Source: Stomorhina lunata (lineage: Eukaryota > Arthropoda > Insecta > Diptera > Rhiniidae). Taken from it: a stretch of 64,000 bases of DNA. A program made the translations under genes and the position numbers. Below the pieces are notes generated by a model. That model saw only the letters and a list, made by a program, of their open reading frames with translations. It did not search any database and was not told where the DNA came from. Each line of letters begins with the position of its first letter. Within the stretch, counting starts at the first letter, position 1. The DNA lies in assembly GCA_933228675.1 (NCBI GenBank), contig OW121743.1, forward strand, positions 69,132,834 to 69,196,833. Reading direction: 5' to 3'. Shown here piece by piece: positions 48,345-60,765 of this stretch.

Positions 48345-50853
48345 AACAAGTAAGAGTGGTATATTCGGCTTTGCCGAATCTTGGATACCCTTCACCAATG
48401 GTGTTCCAAAAGTGAAGTACAAAATCGTAAGAATATGTTGATAATTATATAGTTTCTGATTACTGACTTAGTTGAGCCCCACACAAATGCTTCATATGTA
48501 TATTCATTTTCTTTTGTTCATACTAACTGTAATTCCTAGCAATATTTGGTTATATTAGTATTATATGCAAAGAATCTTTAAAATTAAGAATCGGAAAACG
48601 AAAAGCTTTTTGGTAGCGTCATCATCTAAAATTGTTATGGACCCAAAGGTTAGGTTGGGCAGGTGGCTGATGTCGAAGGCAGCGTCACTTCGATTCTAAA
48701 GTGATATGAGTCTATTTTACGAACATTTAATAAAGTTCGATAGACCATATAAACCATGCAGAAAAGATGCTTCAAAATGTAGATGCCCTTAGATTTGCAA
48801 GAGCACATCGATTTGATGAAGATTAAGTATTCTGGCATGCAACCCAAAAACACAGTGCCCAGTGAGGGTTGTGTACTTTAATTCATACGAATTATCCAAC
48901 TATTAAAAGTTCATGATTAGTTATTTAAAACTCTGAACTGGTTTAGGTCAAAGCCTTAACAATGATTGTCAATGTATACAAGCCTTAGAATTATAAGGTA
49001 TACACTCTTAGTTTTAGATACATACGTGAAATATATAGTTTTTAAGTGAATGGATATCAGCTTTGGCGGAAAATTTATTGAAGATTTACTTATTAATCTG
49101 AAGTTAGTTAACTAATTAAGATGAATACTTCAACAATAATATTTGGGATGCATTGTTTTGCTCTAGTTCTTTGTGCAATTATAATATGATTTAATTTATC
49201 AGCATTAAAGTAATTCCCGGTGGGGTTATATGGGAGATAACAGTAAATGTGAACCGAGCTCGCCCATTTTCAATGACGAACTTTTCAAAATATCAGAAAT
49301 ACTTTTGTCAAATGTTGTCTCTCTAGAAAGTTTATTTTAGGCGCTATCGCCCTGAATAACGATATTTTACAACGTCTTTATACTAAATGTCATTATCGTA
49401 TCTGTTATAATAGATAGATAATTATAATTAATTAGATAATTATAATTTGTCATTTATTAGCTACTAAGAGATTGCCTCAGGCGAAGTTATACGGAAGCAA
49501 TTGTCAAACGTGAACGGATTTCTCCCAATTGCAATTAAAAAATTTAAATTTTCGTTGATATGTAGGTTTTGAACGGATATCATGTACTCAGTTGCACTTT
49601 TTGTACTTCCTAGGAAGATTACCATTAATTTTATATATAATACATTCTTAAATGTTATCATAATGTTCAAAAGTAAGACCCAAAATTAAGATAAATGCAG
49701 TGTGTCTGTCTGCTAAAATTAGATTTGTGGAGCTCCTGGAAGGTATAAACATATAAAATTGTAGGATATCGTCTCACCCTAAATTTCATCATTGTCGATT
49801 AAAACACCTGAAATATCGCTTAAACACTAAATTATATCTACCACAAATTACCGAATGCATCAGAGTTTAGGTAATCCCCTGCGAAGTACGCTATTAAATT
49901 TCATCAAAATAATCATCTGAGATATCGACAAAACAGGAGCTCCAAAAACTTGACTACAACAGAAAAAAGGACAGACAGGTAGACGGACGGATGGACGGAC
50001 AGACAGACAAACAGACGGACGTCGCGAAATCGATTCTCCTGCCAATTCTGAGTCGTACGGTACAATTTGAATGATATTCACAGTCAGATTTGTAGAGTTT
50101 ATATATCAGATTTTAGAAAATCCTCCCGTAAAGAACGATGTCAAATTTCATTACAATCGGTCCATAAACACCTGAGATATCGCTGAAACAATACTTACAA
50201 AATGTCAACAAAATTTCTTAGACACGTACTTTGGGGAATTTGCTGCACATCACAGGTAGTGTTTTGGCGATATCTCAGTTGTCTATGGACCGTTTTTGAT
50301 AAAATTTAATAACGTGCTTTGCGGGAGAATTTCCTAAGATCCGATATGAAATTTATGTATGTCCGTGCTAAAGGAGGATGGTTTTTCCTATTTCTGCATT
50401 TCATTTTTTCAACAAACATTCTCTAATGCGTACTTTGGGCAATTTGCAATACATCAAATTTAGTGTTTTGGCGATATCTCAGTGGTTTATAGACCGATTT
50501 TGATAAAGTTTTACAGAGTGCTTTGGGGAACCATTTCCTACAATCTGATATATAATATATTATCCCATGTACACCAGGAGTATATTTTTTCTCTTGTTAT
50601 TTAAAAGTGTGTTTCAATCAAAAATTTTAAAATTTTCGTCTAATTTTTGGTATTTTTTCGATACTTTCGGTGTTTATAAACCGATTTTAATGAAATTTAA
50701 TAGCGTTCATTGCGGACATCGCTTAATCGATTCTCCTCCCGATTCTGAGTCAATCGGTATAATTTTTATGGGGTCTACGATCACTAATAAAAAAAATTAC
50801 AAACGGAATCACAAACTTATAATACCCTTTCACCTATTGGTGAAGGGTATAAA
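48345..50853 (-). mobile_element. DINE-1-like family B element, 2.5 kb copy (inverted)
   Basis: Minus strand: 5' end TATACCCTTCACCAATAGGTG at the 50853 end, GTCTGTCC runs at about 49975-50012, 3' end hairpin TTCGGCAAAGCCGAA and CACTCTTACTTGTT at 48345. Collinear with the copy at 13513-16052 over its length, but with a much shorter first microsatellite and small indels. The shared 44-codon block (48650-48853 region) differs from the other copy mostly at amino-acid-changing sites, which speaks against coding. Confidence 0.75.
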
Positions 50854-51740
50854 AATGGCACAATTACCCTTAAACAGCTTTAAAAATCCTTTTATGAAAT
50901 TGTATTCAAAAAGTACTACTTCTTAGAATGAAATTTCGAGTCTTCAAAAAGTATTTGAATGAGTGGGCCAAGTATTTTGAAACTTTTTTATTTTGAATTA
51001 ATTGGAGTTTCCTACAATCATTATTAACATAACTTAATATAATAAAATAGAATCACTTAAATTTTCTAAAAATATGAATTGCTTCCTTTTGATGCTGACA
51101 TCGATTAGCGGTATGACTTCTTAATGAAGAAGACAAACTTCAATATTTTATCATCAAAATAACTAATCAAAAATAATGCGATTAGTTCCACTTTTAATAG
51201 CTTCTATGAAGAGAACCTATCACTTAAATATAGCTGAGTCCTAGAAACTAGTTACAAAACTCAAACCCAAACTAAATTAATTTTCTCATACGGTTCATTA
51301 CTTGTCTCTATTATAATTCTAAGTCATTTATTTTTATTAAAATCATTAACAACAAAATTCTATAATTGAATGTTTTAAATATTCATACAAAAACAAAAGA
51401 CTTAAGCACCAAACTTTTATTTATTTCAGTACCTGAAAAGCACCCGATGGAATTAAGTGAAAATAAATGGAAATAAATAGAAAGTTTTAAAGCGATTTTA
51501 CCAACTTTTATAAAAATATATTTTTATCTATATCCGGAACTGAGATAAAGAGTGTTCCGAATTAAATTTATTGTTGCATTAATTTATTGACATATCGTAC
51601 GAATTCATTTAATATTAAAAGTAGATTTAATAAATTATCGACATTTTTGAATTTTATTACCGCATCTGTCTATTTTAAAATGCCGATCAAAAATTTTAAA
51701 ATTTTGAATATTTTTTTAACAAAATTTTCTAAAACTTAAA
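50854..51740. other. AT-rich stretch, no gene; carries shared 30-bp motif
   Basis: AACAAAAGACTTAAGCACCA at 51392-51411 is another copy of the dispersed motif. No other feature. Confidence 0.5.
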
Positions 51741-52268
51741 AAGTGAGTTTTGAAACGGTACCTAAAAAAGTACCATTTTCCAGTATAAACACAACTAAAT
51801 ATGTAAATATAATTATATTTGAATTAATTTCAACTATTTAGTACTTATAAGTTTAAAGATGATAATTAATGTCTTACTTTGTAATTTCTGTACTCTAAAG
51901 TTAATTTTTTTGCTGCATATCCTTAGGCGTATTGAAAAGGACTCGCGTTTTCTGGGGCAAATTGCAATAACATAAAAAATACTGTATGGATTTTTAGTTT
52001 TTATGACTCTAATGAAAGCTGATTTAGTTGTCTTTTACATCTAATTATTAGTTTTGCCTAACCCATTTCTTTATTGCTTAAAATTTAACAAAAACCGAAA
52101 AAACTTAAATTTTTTCCCATACAAATGGGTCCTAGAAATAAATGTCCTGTGCGCCACCTCAGGAAGACACAATTTTGTTTCTGATTACCTAAGAATGTAG
52201 AGCATCGATTTACGATTAACCCAGGCATATCGTATTTCTATAAATGTTGTTTTTCGCTCCACCCTAAA
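51741..52268 (-). mobile_element. Solo arm related to the fold-back element at 53.7-57.7 kb
   Basis: Contains, in the orientation of that element's right arm: GCATATCCTTAGGCGT, a TTTCTGGGGCAAATTGCAAT-like block, GGATTTTTAGTTTTTATGAC, TTTTTCCCATACAAA, and an end CCACCCTAAATA at about 52257-52268 (reverse complement TATTTAGGGTGG). Order and spacing follow the right arm at about 57370-57740, with much divergence. A single diverged arm or older relative. Confidence 0.5.
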
Positions 52269-53281
52269 TAATATACATTCTCCTAACTCATAGAATCTTT
52301 TGAGTTCTTTAAAACTTTTAATTTCACTTTGGTTACGATTTTAATGAGGTCCAAAATTCGTTTTTTTTTCAATATTCTTTTCAAAACATATCCACTTTAT
52401 ATGAATATAAATTTTGATATGTTTATCACATTTTTATAAAACTATACTCATATTTCAGCGAATGAGCTTTATTTTTATGATTTTTAAATTATAAAATTTC
52501 ATCATACATTGGAGAACAAGGAAGGATCGATTATGTCTTTGACTCAAGGATATTTCGAAAAGCATATCTACTATTTTCTCTAGCCTTCTCTTAAATATAG
52601 ATTATAGTGTTGACATCAAACTACAGAAACCAAAAAAGTGGCCCCATGAGGGGTTAGGAAAATAATGAACTTTTTTTCAGTGCAAATTTTGAAAATTTTT
52701 TCAATTATCGATGGAAATTTTTTTTATATTTTTCTTCTTTAGAAAAAATCTAAAATTTTTTCTGAAATTAGTATTAGAACAAAATTAGTATTAGAACAAA
52801 AAATTGAAATACGATTTTCGTTTAGTCTAAGTTTAATTAGAAGCAAATACAAATTTTCTATACGCTTTCAAAACTAGTTTTTCAATATTTAACAATATCA
52901 ATCATTTATCTATAAAAAAGTAGTTAAAAAAAACCTAATAAATTTTATTTAATTAATTTTAGCATTTTAAATAGTACTAAACTCAAAACAAGAAAAAAAA
53001 TCAAATTATTTAAACAAAAAAGATCTAGAAAAAAAATAAAACGAACAAGTGCTTAACAAATATTTAACCAAGAAAAAAAATTAAACAATAAAAAATACAA
53101 AAAAACGTGCAAATAATATAACAATTGAAAATTTTAAAAAGAAACTACCAATGAATGATAGAAAAGAATTCAACTAAAAAAAACCTTAAACAAAAAACAG
53201 GAATTATTTAAATTTTAATTAAAAAAATAACAATTAAACAACAACAAATCATTAATTAAATAGAGCATTAAAAACATTAAA
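52269..53281 (+). other. Upstream region and A-rich 5' UTR candidate of the 53.28 kb exon
   Basis: From about 52975 the sequence becomes A-rich (AACAAGTGCTTAACAAATAT type), which is typical of fly 5' UTRs, and leads straight into the ATG at 53282. A possible 3' splice site (TTAATTTTAG) lies at about 52953-52962. No TATA box or convincing Inr was identified. Confidence 0.35.
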
Positions 53282-53645
53282 ATGAAGGGTGCTACCCTAA
53301 TAATAGTGCTAAGTGCTTTAAGCACACAATTCCTGGGCGGTCTAAGCTTAGACCCTACTTCCGCACAAACAGCCACTTGCTCCCTCAAGGATAACTGCAA
53401 TATCGAGGAGAATCTTTTAAGTGTGACAGGAGATGCCGGCGATCAGGCTTCCAGCAGCAATTTGGAAAATAAAATTGCTTCTTTGTTCGAGGATAAAGTC
53501 AATTATAGTTTGAAATTATTTGCTGAAGAAACCATTATCGAATATAATACCTTGGATCGTAATCTTTCGGATATTGCGGCCAATTTTACTTTTAAACAAT
53601 TGGTCATGGAAGAGGAAACGGATGATATTGAGGAAAGTGAAAGAG
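53282..53645 (+). CDS. First coding exon of an unidentified secreted protein (121 codons, then intron)
   Basis: Starts MKGATLIIVLSALSTQFLGG: a basic residue and hydrophobic core, so a signal peptide likely cleaved near residue 20-22. The mature part has a close Cys pair (C33, C39), three N-glycosylation sequons (NYS 74, NLS 94, NFT 101) and a very acidic end (EEETDDIEESER). The exon is GC-richer and has normal codon variety, in contrast with every other frame in the window. It ends at a strong splice donor AG|GTGAGT (GT at 53646), leaving a phase-1 intron. The reading frame closes 20 bases into the intron. The rest of the gene was not found. Two possible acceptors near 58.1 and 58.3 kb give stops in this phase, so the intron probably extends beyond. 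I do not recognise the family. Secretion is an inference. Confidence 0.75.
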
Positions 53646-53651
53646 GTGAGT
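53646..53651 (+). promoter_or_regulatory. 5' splice donor GTGAGT
   Basis: GAGAG-type context then GTGAGT, matching the 5' splice consensus. It decides the end of the 53282 exon. Confidence 0.7.
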
Positions 53652-53726
53652 TAAAATTCCCATGATACACAAATTAAATAGGTAACCTTGAATACATACT
53701 TGCATTTGAACATACATATGTACATT

Positions 53727-56700
53727 AGGGTGCACCTTATATTACGAAATTGTGAAATTGAACCCTAACTAACCCTAAATATATTCTATGAAACATTAAA
53801 ATATGATGTGCATTTTTTTTTTCAAAATTGTATAAGCGAAACATTTGCCGCATCCGCCCACAAAGTGTTAAGCTTTGGAAATATTTTCGGTTTTGCCCAC
53901 ATTCTAACACCTCAGAATTAATTTATTTGAAAAATTGACTGACATATAAAGGAGATCTAAAGTAGCTTTATTTTAAGTCATCAACATTAAAAATCCATGA
54001 AGTAGTTTTGGAGTTATTGCAGTTTTTCCCCGAAAATTTGAGTAATTGACGACACGCCTAAGGGTATGCAGCCAAAAAAATACTTAAGGATAAGTAAAGA
54101 ATATTTACTGGAATATAAAATAGAACTAAAGTAGCTTTATTTTAAGTCATCAACATTAAAACTTCATGAAGTAGTTTCGGAGTTATTGCAGTTTTTCCCC
54201 AAAAATTCGTGTTCTTGATGACACGCCTAAAGATATGCAACCAAAAATTTTACTTAACGATAAGTAAATTTCAAAGTAAGACATGATTTACAATTCTATG
54301 ACTTGTTAGTACTAAATAATTGAGTTTTGTTAAAATATAACTGATTCCATTCAGTTTTTTTCATATTAGAAAATAATACTTTTTTCTCAGGCCGGTTTCA
54401 AAAATCAGTTTTTGATTTTTTTCAAATTTTGTTCAACAAATATTACAAATAATAAATTTACTTTCAAGTATCAAAAAACAAACAAATGGGAGATTTTAAA
54501 TCAAAAAAATCGAGATCGATATCTTAAAACGTTTTGACGTAGCTGCGATTTGAAATCGTGAAATTTCGCGAAATTGTAAAATTGTTGTAATAATTCGAGT
54601 ATATTTCTGTTAAATTGTACCAATGTTCAGCATTATTAAACGCAACAGTAAATTCTTTCCTAGACTATATAGAATATACACGGCCTTGCTTTTTTAAAAT
54701 TTTAACCCTTTCTTCTTCGGGGTCAAAGGTCAGAATTTAGAGTTTTTTTCATTTTCTATAGGAAAGTGATCAAAGAATAATAAAAAATTTACTAGAATAT
54801 AAAAGATAATTAAAGTAGCTTTATTTTAAGTCATCAACATTAAAAATCCATGAAGCAGTTTCGGAGTTATTACAGTTTTTTCGCCGAAAATTCGTGACCT
54901 TGACGACACGCCTAAAGCTATGCAGCAAAAAAATTTACTTAAGGATAAGTAAATTTCAAAGTAAGACATGATTTACAATTCTATGACTTGTTAATACTAA
55001 ATAGTTGAGTTTCGTTAAAATATAACTGATTCCATTCAGTTTTTTTTCATATTATAAAATGATACTTTTTTCTCAGGCCGGTTTCAAAAATCATTTTTTA
55101 ATTTTTTGAAAATTTTGTTCAACAAATATTACAAATGATAAAGTTGCTTTTCAGTATGATAAAACAAACAAATAGGAGATCAAAAAAACTAGATCGATAT
55201 CTTAAAACGTTTCGCCGTAGCTGCGATTTGAAATCGTAAAATTTCGCGAAATTGTAAAATTGTTGTAATAATTCGAGTATATGACTGTTAAATTGTACCA
55301 ATGGTCAGTATTAATAAAAGAAAAAGTGAATGTGCTTCGCTAGACTATATGGCATGTACTATATGGAAGAACAGTGCCATATGTTCTTTTAAAATCGGAT
55401 AAGTTTAACCCTTTATTTTGCGGAGTCAAAAGTCAGAATTTAGAGTTTTTTCATTTTCTATAGGAAAGTTTTACAAGATTAAGAAACATTTGCTGGAATA
55501 TAAAAGATAACTAAAGTAGCTTTATTTTAAATCATCAACATTAAAAATCCATGAAGCAGTTTCGGAGTTATTACAGTTTTTTCGCCGAAAATTCGTGACC
55601 TTGACGACACGCCTAAGGCTATGCAGCAAAAAAAAATTACTTAAGGATAAGTAAATTTCAAAGTAAGACATGATTTACAATTCTATGACTTGTTAGTACT
55701 AAATAGTTGAGTTTCGTTAAAATATAACTGATTCCATTCAGTTTTTTTCATATTCGAAAATTATACTTTTTTCTTAGGCCGGTTTCAAAAATCAGTTTTT
55801 GATTTTTTTCAAATTTTGTTCAACAAATATTATAAATTATAAATTTCCTTTCCAGTATAATAAAACAAACAAATGAGAAAATAAAATACAAAAAAATGAG
55901 ATCGATATCTTAAAACGTTTCGACGTACCTGAGATTTGAAATCGTAAAATTTCGCTAAATTGTGAAATTTTTGTAATAATTTGGGTATATGCTTGTTAAA
56001 TTGTACCAATATTTAGCATTAATAAAAGTAATAGTGAATATTCTTCCGTAGACTATATAGAATATACACGACCTTGTTTTTATAAAATTGGAAAAGTTTA
56101 ACCCTTTCTTCTCCGGGGTCAAAAGTAAAAATTTATTACCAAATTTTGTTCAAAATGCGCAAATATATTAATTTTTATTAACATTAAGACTTTTGAGAAA
56201 AAAATATATATTAACCCTAAACAGACATGGAGACTTAAATGACACTACAATGCGCTTACAAAAGACTAAAAATTGTTAATTATATTAAAGTACGAAATAA
56301 AATTAAAATATCATAAGAAAAAAAAATTGGGTCATTTTAGTCCCCATGTCTGTACAGGGTTAATATATATTTTTTGATAAGAAGACTTAAGTCTTTTTAG
56401 TTAATAAAAATTAATATATTTTTGCATTTTGAACAAAATTTGGTAATCAATTCTTAATATTCTGCCACTTTCCTATAGAAAGCTAAAAAACTCGAAATGC
56501 TGACTTTTGACCCAGGAGAAGAAAGGGTTAAACTTTTTCGATTTAAAAAAAAAACAAGGCCGTGTATATTCTACATAATCTAGGGAATAATATTCACTAT
56601 TACTTTTATTAATGCTAAACATTGGTACAATTTAACAAGCATATACTTAAATTATTACAAAAAATTCACATTTTCGATAAATTTTATGATTTCAAATCGT

Positions 56701-57742
56701 AGGTACGTCGAAACATTTTAAGATATCGATCTCATTTTTTTGTATTTTATTTTCCCATTTGTTTGTTTTATTATACTGGAAATTAAATTTATTATTTGTA
56801 ATATTTGTTGAACAAAATTTTCAAAAAGTTAAAAAATTATTTTTGAAACCGGCCTGAGAAAAAGGTATAATTTTCTAATATGAAAAAAGGGAGAACAAAG
56901 GGTTAAACTTTTCCGATTTTAAAAAACCTAAACCGTGTATATTCTATATAATCTAGGGAATAATATGCACTATTACCTTCATTAATGCTAAACATTGGTA
57001 CAATTTAACAAGCAAACTCAAATTATTACAAAAAATTCACATTTTCGCGAAATTTTATGATTTCAAATCATAGGTACGGCGAAACGGTTTAAAGTATCGA
57101 CCTCATTTTTTAGATTTCTATTCTCCCATTTGTTTAGTTTGTGATACTGGAAAGCAAATCTATTATTTGTTATATTTGTTGAACAAAATTTTCAAAAAAT
57201 TAAAAAATGATTTTTGAAACCGGCCTGAGAAAAAAGTATAATTTTCTAAGATGAAAAAAACTAAGTAAATTCAGTTATATTTTAACGAAACTCAAGTCTT
57301 TAGTACTTACAAGTCATAGAATTGTAAATCATGTTTTACTTTGAAACGTAATTATCCCTAAGTAAATTTTTGGGCTGCATATCCTTAGGCGTGTCGTTAA
57401 GAACACGAATTTTCGGGGAAAAACTGTAATAACTCCGAAACTAATTCATGGATTTTTAATGTTGATGACTTAAAACAAAGCTTCATTAGTTCTGTTTTAT
57501 ATTATAGTAAATTTTTTTAAATAAATTAATTTTTAGTGGTTGAAATTTGGGCAAAACTGAAAATATTACCAATTTTTTCCCATACAAAAAAATTTAACAC
57601 TTTGTGGGCGGATGCGGCACGTGTTCTCCTTAAGCATTTAAAAAAAATTTGCATAGCATGTTTTTATGTTACATAGAACATTTCAAGGGGAAGTTATGAT
57701 TCAATTTCGCACTTTCGTAATATAAGAGGCACCCTAATGTAC
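53727..57742. mobile_element. 4-kb fold-back element with long inverted arms, in intron
   Basis: The ends are mirror images: ATTAGGGTGCACCTTATATT then ACGAAA at 53727, and on the other strand ATTAGGGTGCCTCTTATATT then ACGAAA from 57742. The arms converge on 56230/56342 (TTAACCCTAAACAGACATGG and its partner), leaving a centre of about 110 bp. The left arm (2.5 kb) is longer than the right (1.4 kb) because a ~690-bp unit is repeated. The marker AGTAGCTTTATTTTAAGTCA falls at about 53961, 54130, 54814 and 55515. No transposase is encoded. It begins about 80 bp after the splice donor, so it lies in the first intron of the 53.28 kb gene. Similar in design to fold-back (FB/Galileo-like) elements; family membership not shown. 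Confidence 0.75.
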
Positions 57743-58949
57743 ATATACATATATAAGTACTTTTCCTTTAAAGTGCTCATTTCAATTGAAGTTTTGCCAA
57801 TTTGTCATTTAAAAATTTTGAAAAATCATTGAAAAAATTTTTATGAAATATTTACATATGCGTGGTTGGTACTATTTGGCAAAAAAAACCCGAAAAAAAC
57901 TCAAAAAAATTACAAATTTTTTTAATATCGAAACAAATAGCCTTTAAGTAAAAACAAATACAATTGCTTGAATTTGAAAAATTTAAATATTCGTTCACTC
58001 ATGTAATCTCAAGCCATTGACCAAAATAATATTTAAATTTTTTGGTTTTTTTACTTGAATTTTTTATTGAATCAAATCAAGTGGCACTTCAATATCATTT
58101 TAATTGTGATTTTTTTTCAGTTTTAATTTTGTTTGAACGCTTTTAATTTCATTCAGTTCACATAAAATTTCACCATATCGATTTCGGGTCTTGTCAAATT
58201 TTATATTTTTTTGTAGTTAACGTTTCAAAGTATTTACCCAATTTTATGCAAAATTTTTTCTTTATTTTTGGTTTTTACAGAATTTACCATTTAATTTAGG
58301 TCTTGTGCCTTTTTTGGCTTTAAAAGAAGTCATTTGTTAAAGCTATCTAAAAAGCATGTGTTAGTTTCTAATAATTGCTGTAAAAATACGTCAAATATTT
58401 TAACAAAAAATGTCACTAAACAGGTCAAGCATTTCTTCAAATTCAAATAAAAACCAAAATTGATAGATTTATTTTTTTTTCAAAATCATTTTTGAATTTC
58501 AACTTCAAATATCTGAAAATCTGTACAAGCTACATAAATCAATTTTTGCAGTAATAAAACTTATTTTATTGTTTATATAAAACAATTTAAATAATTTTGA
58601 AAAATGTAACTCAAATGTCCTTTTTTTGCAAATCAAATTAAAGTGTCTGAAAATTTGCCATTTTGTATAAAATCATATTTAATAGGCACGTTAATAAACT
58701 TGCGCTACTTTTTATTTTGAAATCTGAATAAAACAGATGGATCCATATAACTGCGTTTCAGAAAGTAACAAAATCGGCTTGACTTTTTTGTTATGAGTTC
58801 GAAAACTTAAAAATTCTCATAAAAATTTTACAAATTTCGGTCAATGCAGTACGTAGGGTGCATGTTGTGCAGACTTAAAATTTAGATTAAAAACATCATA
58901 GAACCTCAGCTTTTACGAAGATATAATAAAACATTAACATCTTTTAAAA
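57743..58949. other. AT-rich intronic or intergenic stretch, no exon found
   Basis: Two acceptor-like sites (TTTTTTTTCAG near 58120, TTTTTACAG near 58281) lead to immediate stops in the phase needed by the 53.28 kb exon. No other feature. Confidence 0.5.
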
Positions 58950-60765
58950 AAAGATATATGAAAAAAATTTTTCATATAAAAAATTTCAATAGAAAATTTT
59001 TCCTATAAAAAATTTCTATAGCAAATTGTTCATATAAAAATGTTTATAGAAAATTTTTCATATAAAAATTTTTATAGAAAATTTTTCATATAAAAATTTT
59101 TATAGAAAATTTTTCATATAAAAATTTTTATAGAAAATTTTTCATATAAAAATTTTTATAGAAAATTTTTCATATAAAAATTTTTATAGAAAATTTTTCA
59201 TATAAAAATTTTTATAGAAAATTTTTCATATAAAAATTTTTATAGAAAATTTTTCATATAAAAATTTTTATAGAAAATTTTTCATATAAAAATTTTTATA
59301 GAAAATTTTTCATATAAAAATTTTTATAGAAAATTTTTCATATAAAAATTTTTATAGAAAATTTTTCATATAAAAAGTTTTTATAGAAAAATTTTCATAT
59401 AAAAATTTTTTATAGAAAAATTTTCATCTAAAAATTTTTATAGAAAATTTTTTGAATAAAAAATTTTTATAGAAAGTTTTTCATATAAAAAATTTTTATA
59501 GAAAATTTTTCATTTAAAAATTTTTTATAGAAAATTTTTCATATAAAAAGTTTTTATAGAAAAATTTTCATATAAAAATTTTTTATAGAAAAATTTTCAT
59601 TTAAAAATTATTTATAGAAAAATTTTCATTTAAAAATTTTTTATAGAAAAATTTTCATCTAAAAATTTTTATAGAAAATTTTTTGAATAAAAAATTTTTA
59701 TAGAAAGTTTTTTATATAAAAAATTTTTATAGAAAATTTTTCATATAAAAAATTTTTATAGAAAATTTTTCATATAAAACATTTTTATAGAAAATTTCCC
59801 ATATAAAATTTTTTTAAAAAAATTTTATATATAAAAATATTTTATAGATAATTTTATATATAAAAATCTTTTATAGAAAATTTTTCGTATAAAAATTCTT
59901 CGAAACCATTCTTGAAAATTTTTTTATATTCAAACTTTTTGTTGAAAATTTTTATATAAACAATTTTTTGTTGAAAATTTTTCATATTTGAAAAAATTTT
60001 ATAGAAAATTTTTCATATAAAAAATATTTATTGAAAATTTTACATATAAAAAATTTTATAGAAAATTTTTCATATAAAAGTTTTTTTATAAAAATTCTTT
60101 TATAGAAAGTTGTATATATAAAATTGTTTTATAGAAAATTGTTCATATAAAAATTCTTCGAAACTATTCTTGAAAACTTTTTTATATAAAAATTTTTTAT
60201 AGAAAATTATTTATACAAAAGTTTTTTATAGAAAATTTTTCATAAAAAAATTTTTATAAAAAATTTTTCTATAAAAACTTTGTATATGTTTTTAAAGAAA
60301 ATTTTTCATAAAAATATTTTTTATCGAAAATTTTTCGTATAAAAATTTTTTGCAGAAAATTTTTCGTATAGCAAATTTTTTATAAAAAATTTTTCATATT
60401 AAAATTTTTTATAGAAAGTTTTTCATATAAAAATTTTTTATAGAAAATTTTTGATATAAAAATTTTTTATAGAAAATTCTTTATATAAAAAATTTTTATA
60501 GAAAATTTTTCATATAAAAATTTTTTATAGAAAATTGTTATAAAAAATTCTTCATATAAAAATTTTTTATAGAAAATTTTCATATAAACATTTTTTATAG
60601 AAAATTTTCACATAAAAATTTTTTATAGAAAATTTTTGATATAAAAATTTTTTATAGAAAATTCTTTATATAAAAAATTTTTATAGAAAATTTTTCATAT
60701 AAAAATTGTTTATAGAAAATTTTTATAAAAAATTCTTCATATAAAAATTTTTTATAGAAAATAAA
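58950..60765. repeat. Satellite array 7, 28-bp unit
   Basis: About 60 units of 28-29 bp of the form TTTTTATAGAAAATTTTTCA then TATAAAAA. Uniform at 59035-59370 (12 nearly identical units), more varied after about 59400, with larger unit blocks repeated (for example around 60410-60560 and 60590-60760). Confidence 0.95.

Noticed and set aside
58110..58294. Acceptor sites that might join the 53.28 kb exon
   Set aside because: After a phase-1 junction both give stop codons within about nine codons.
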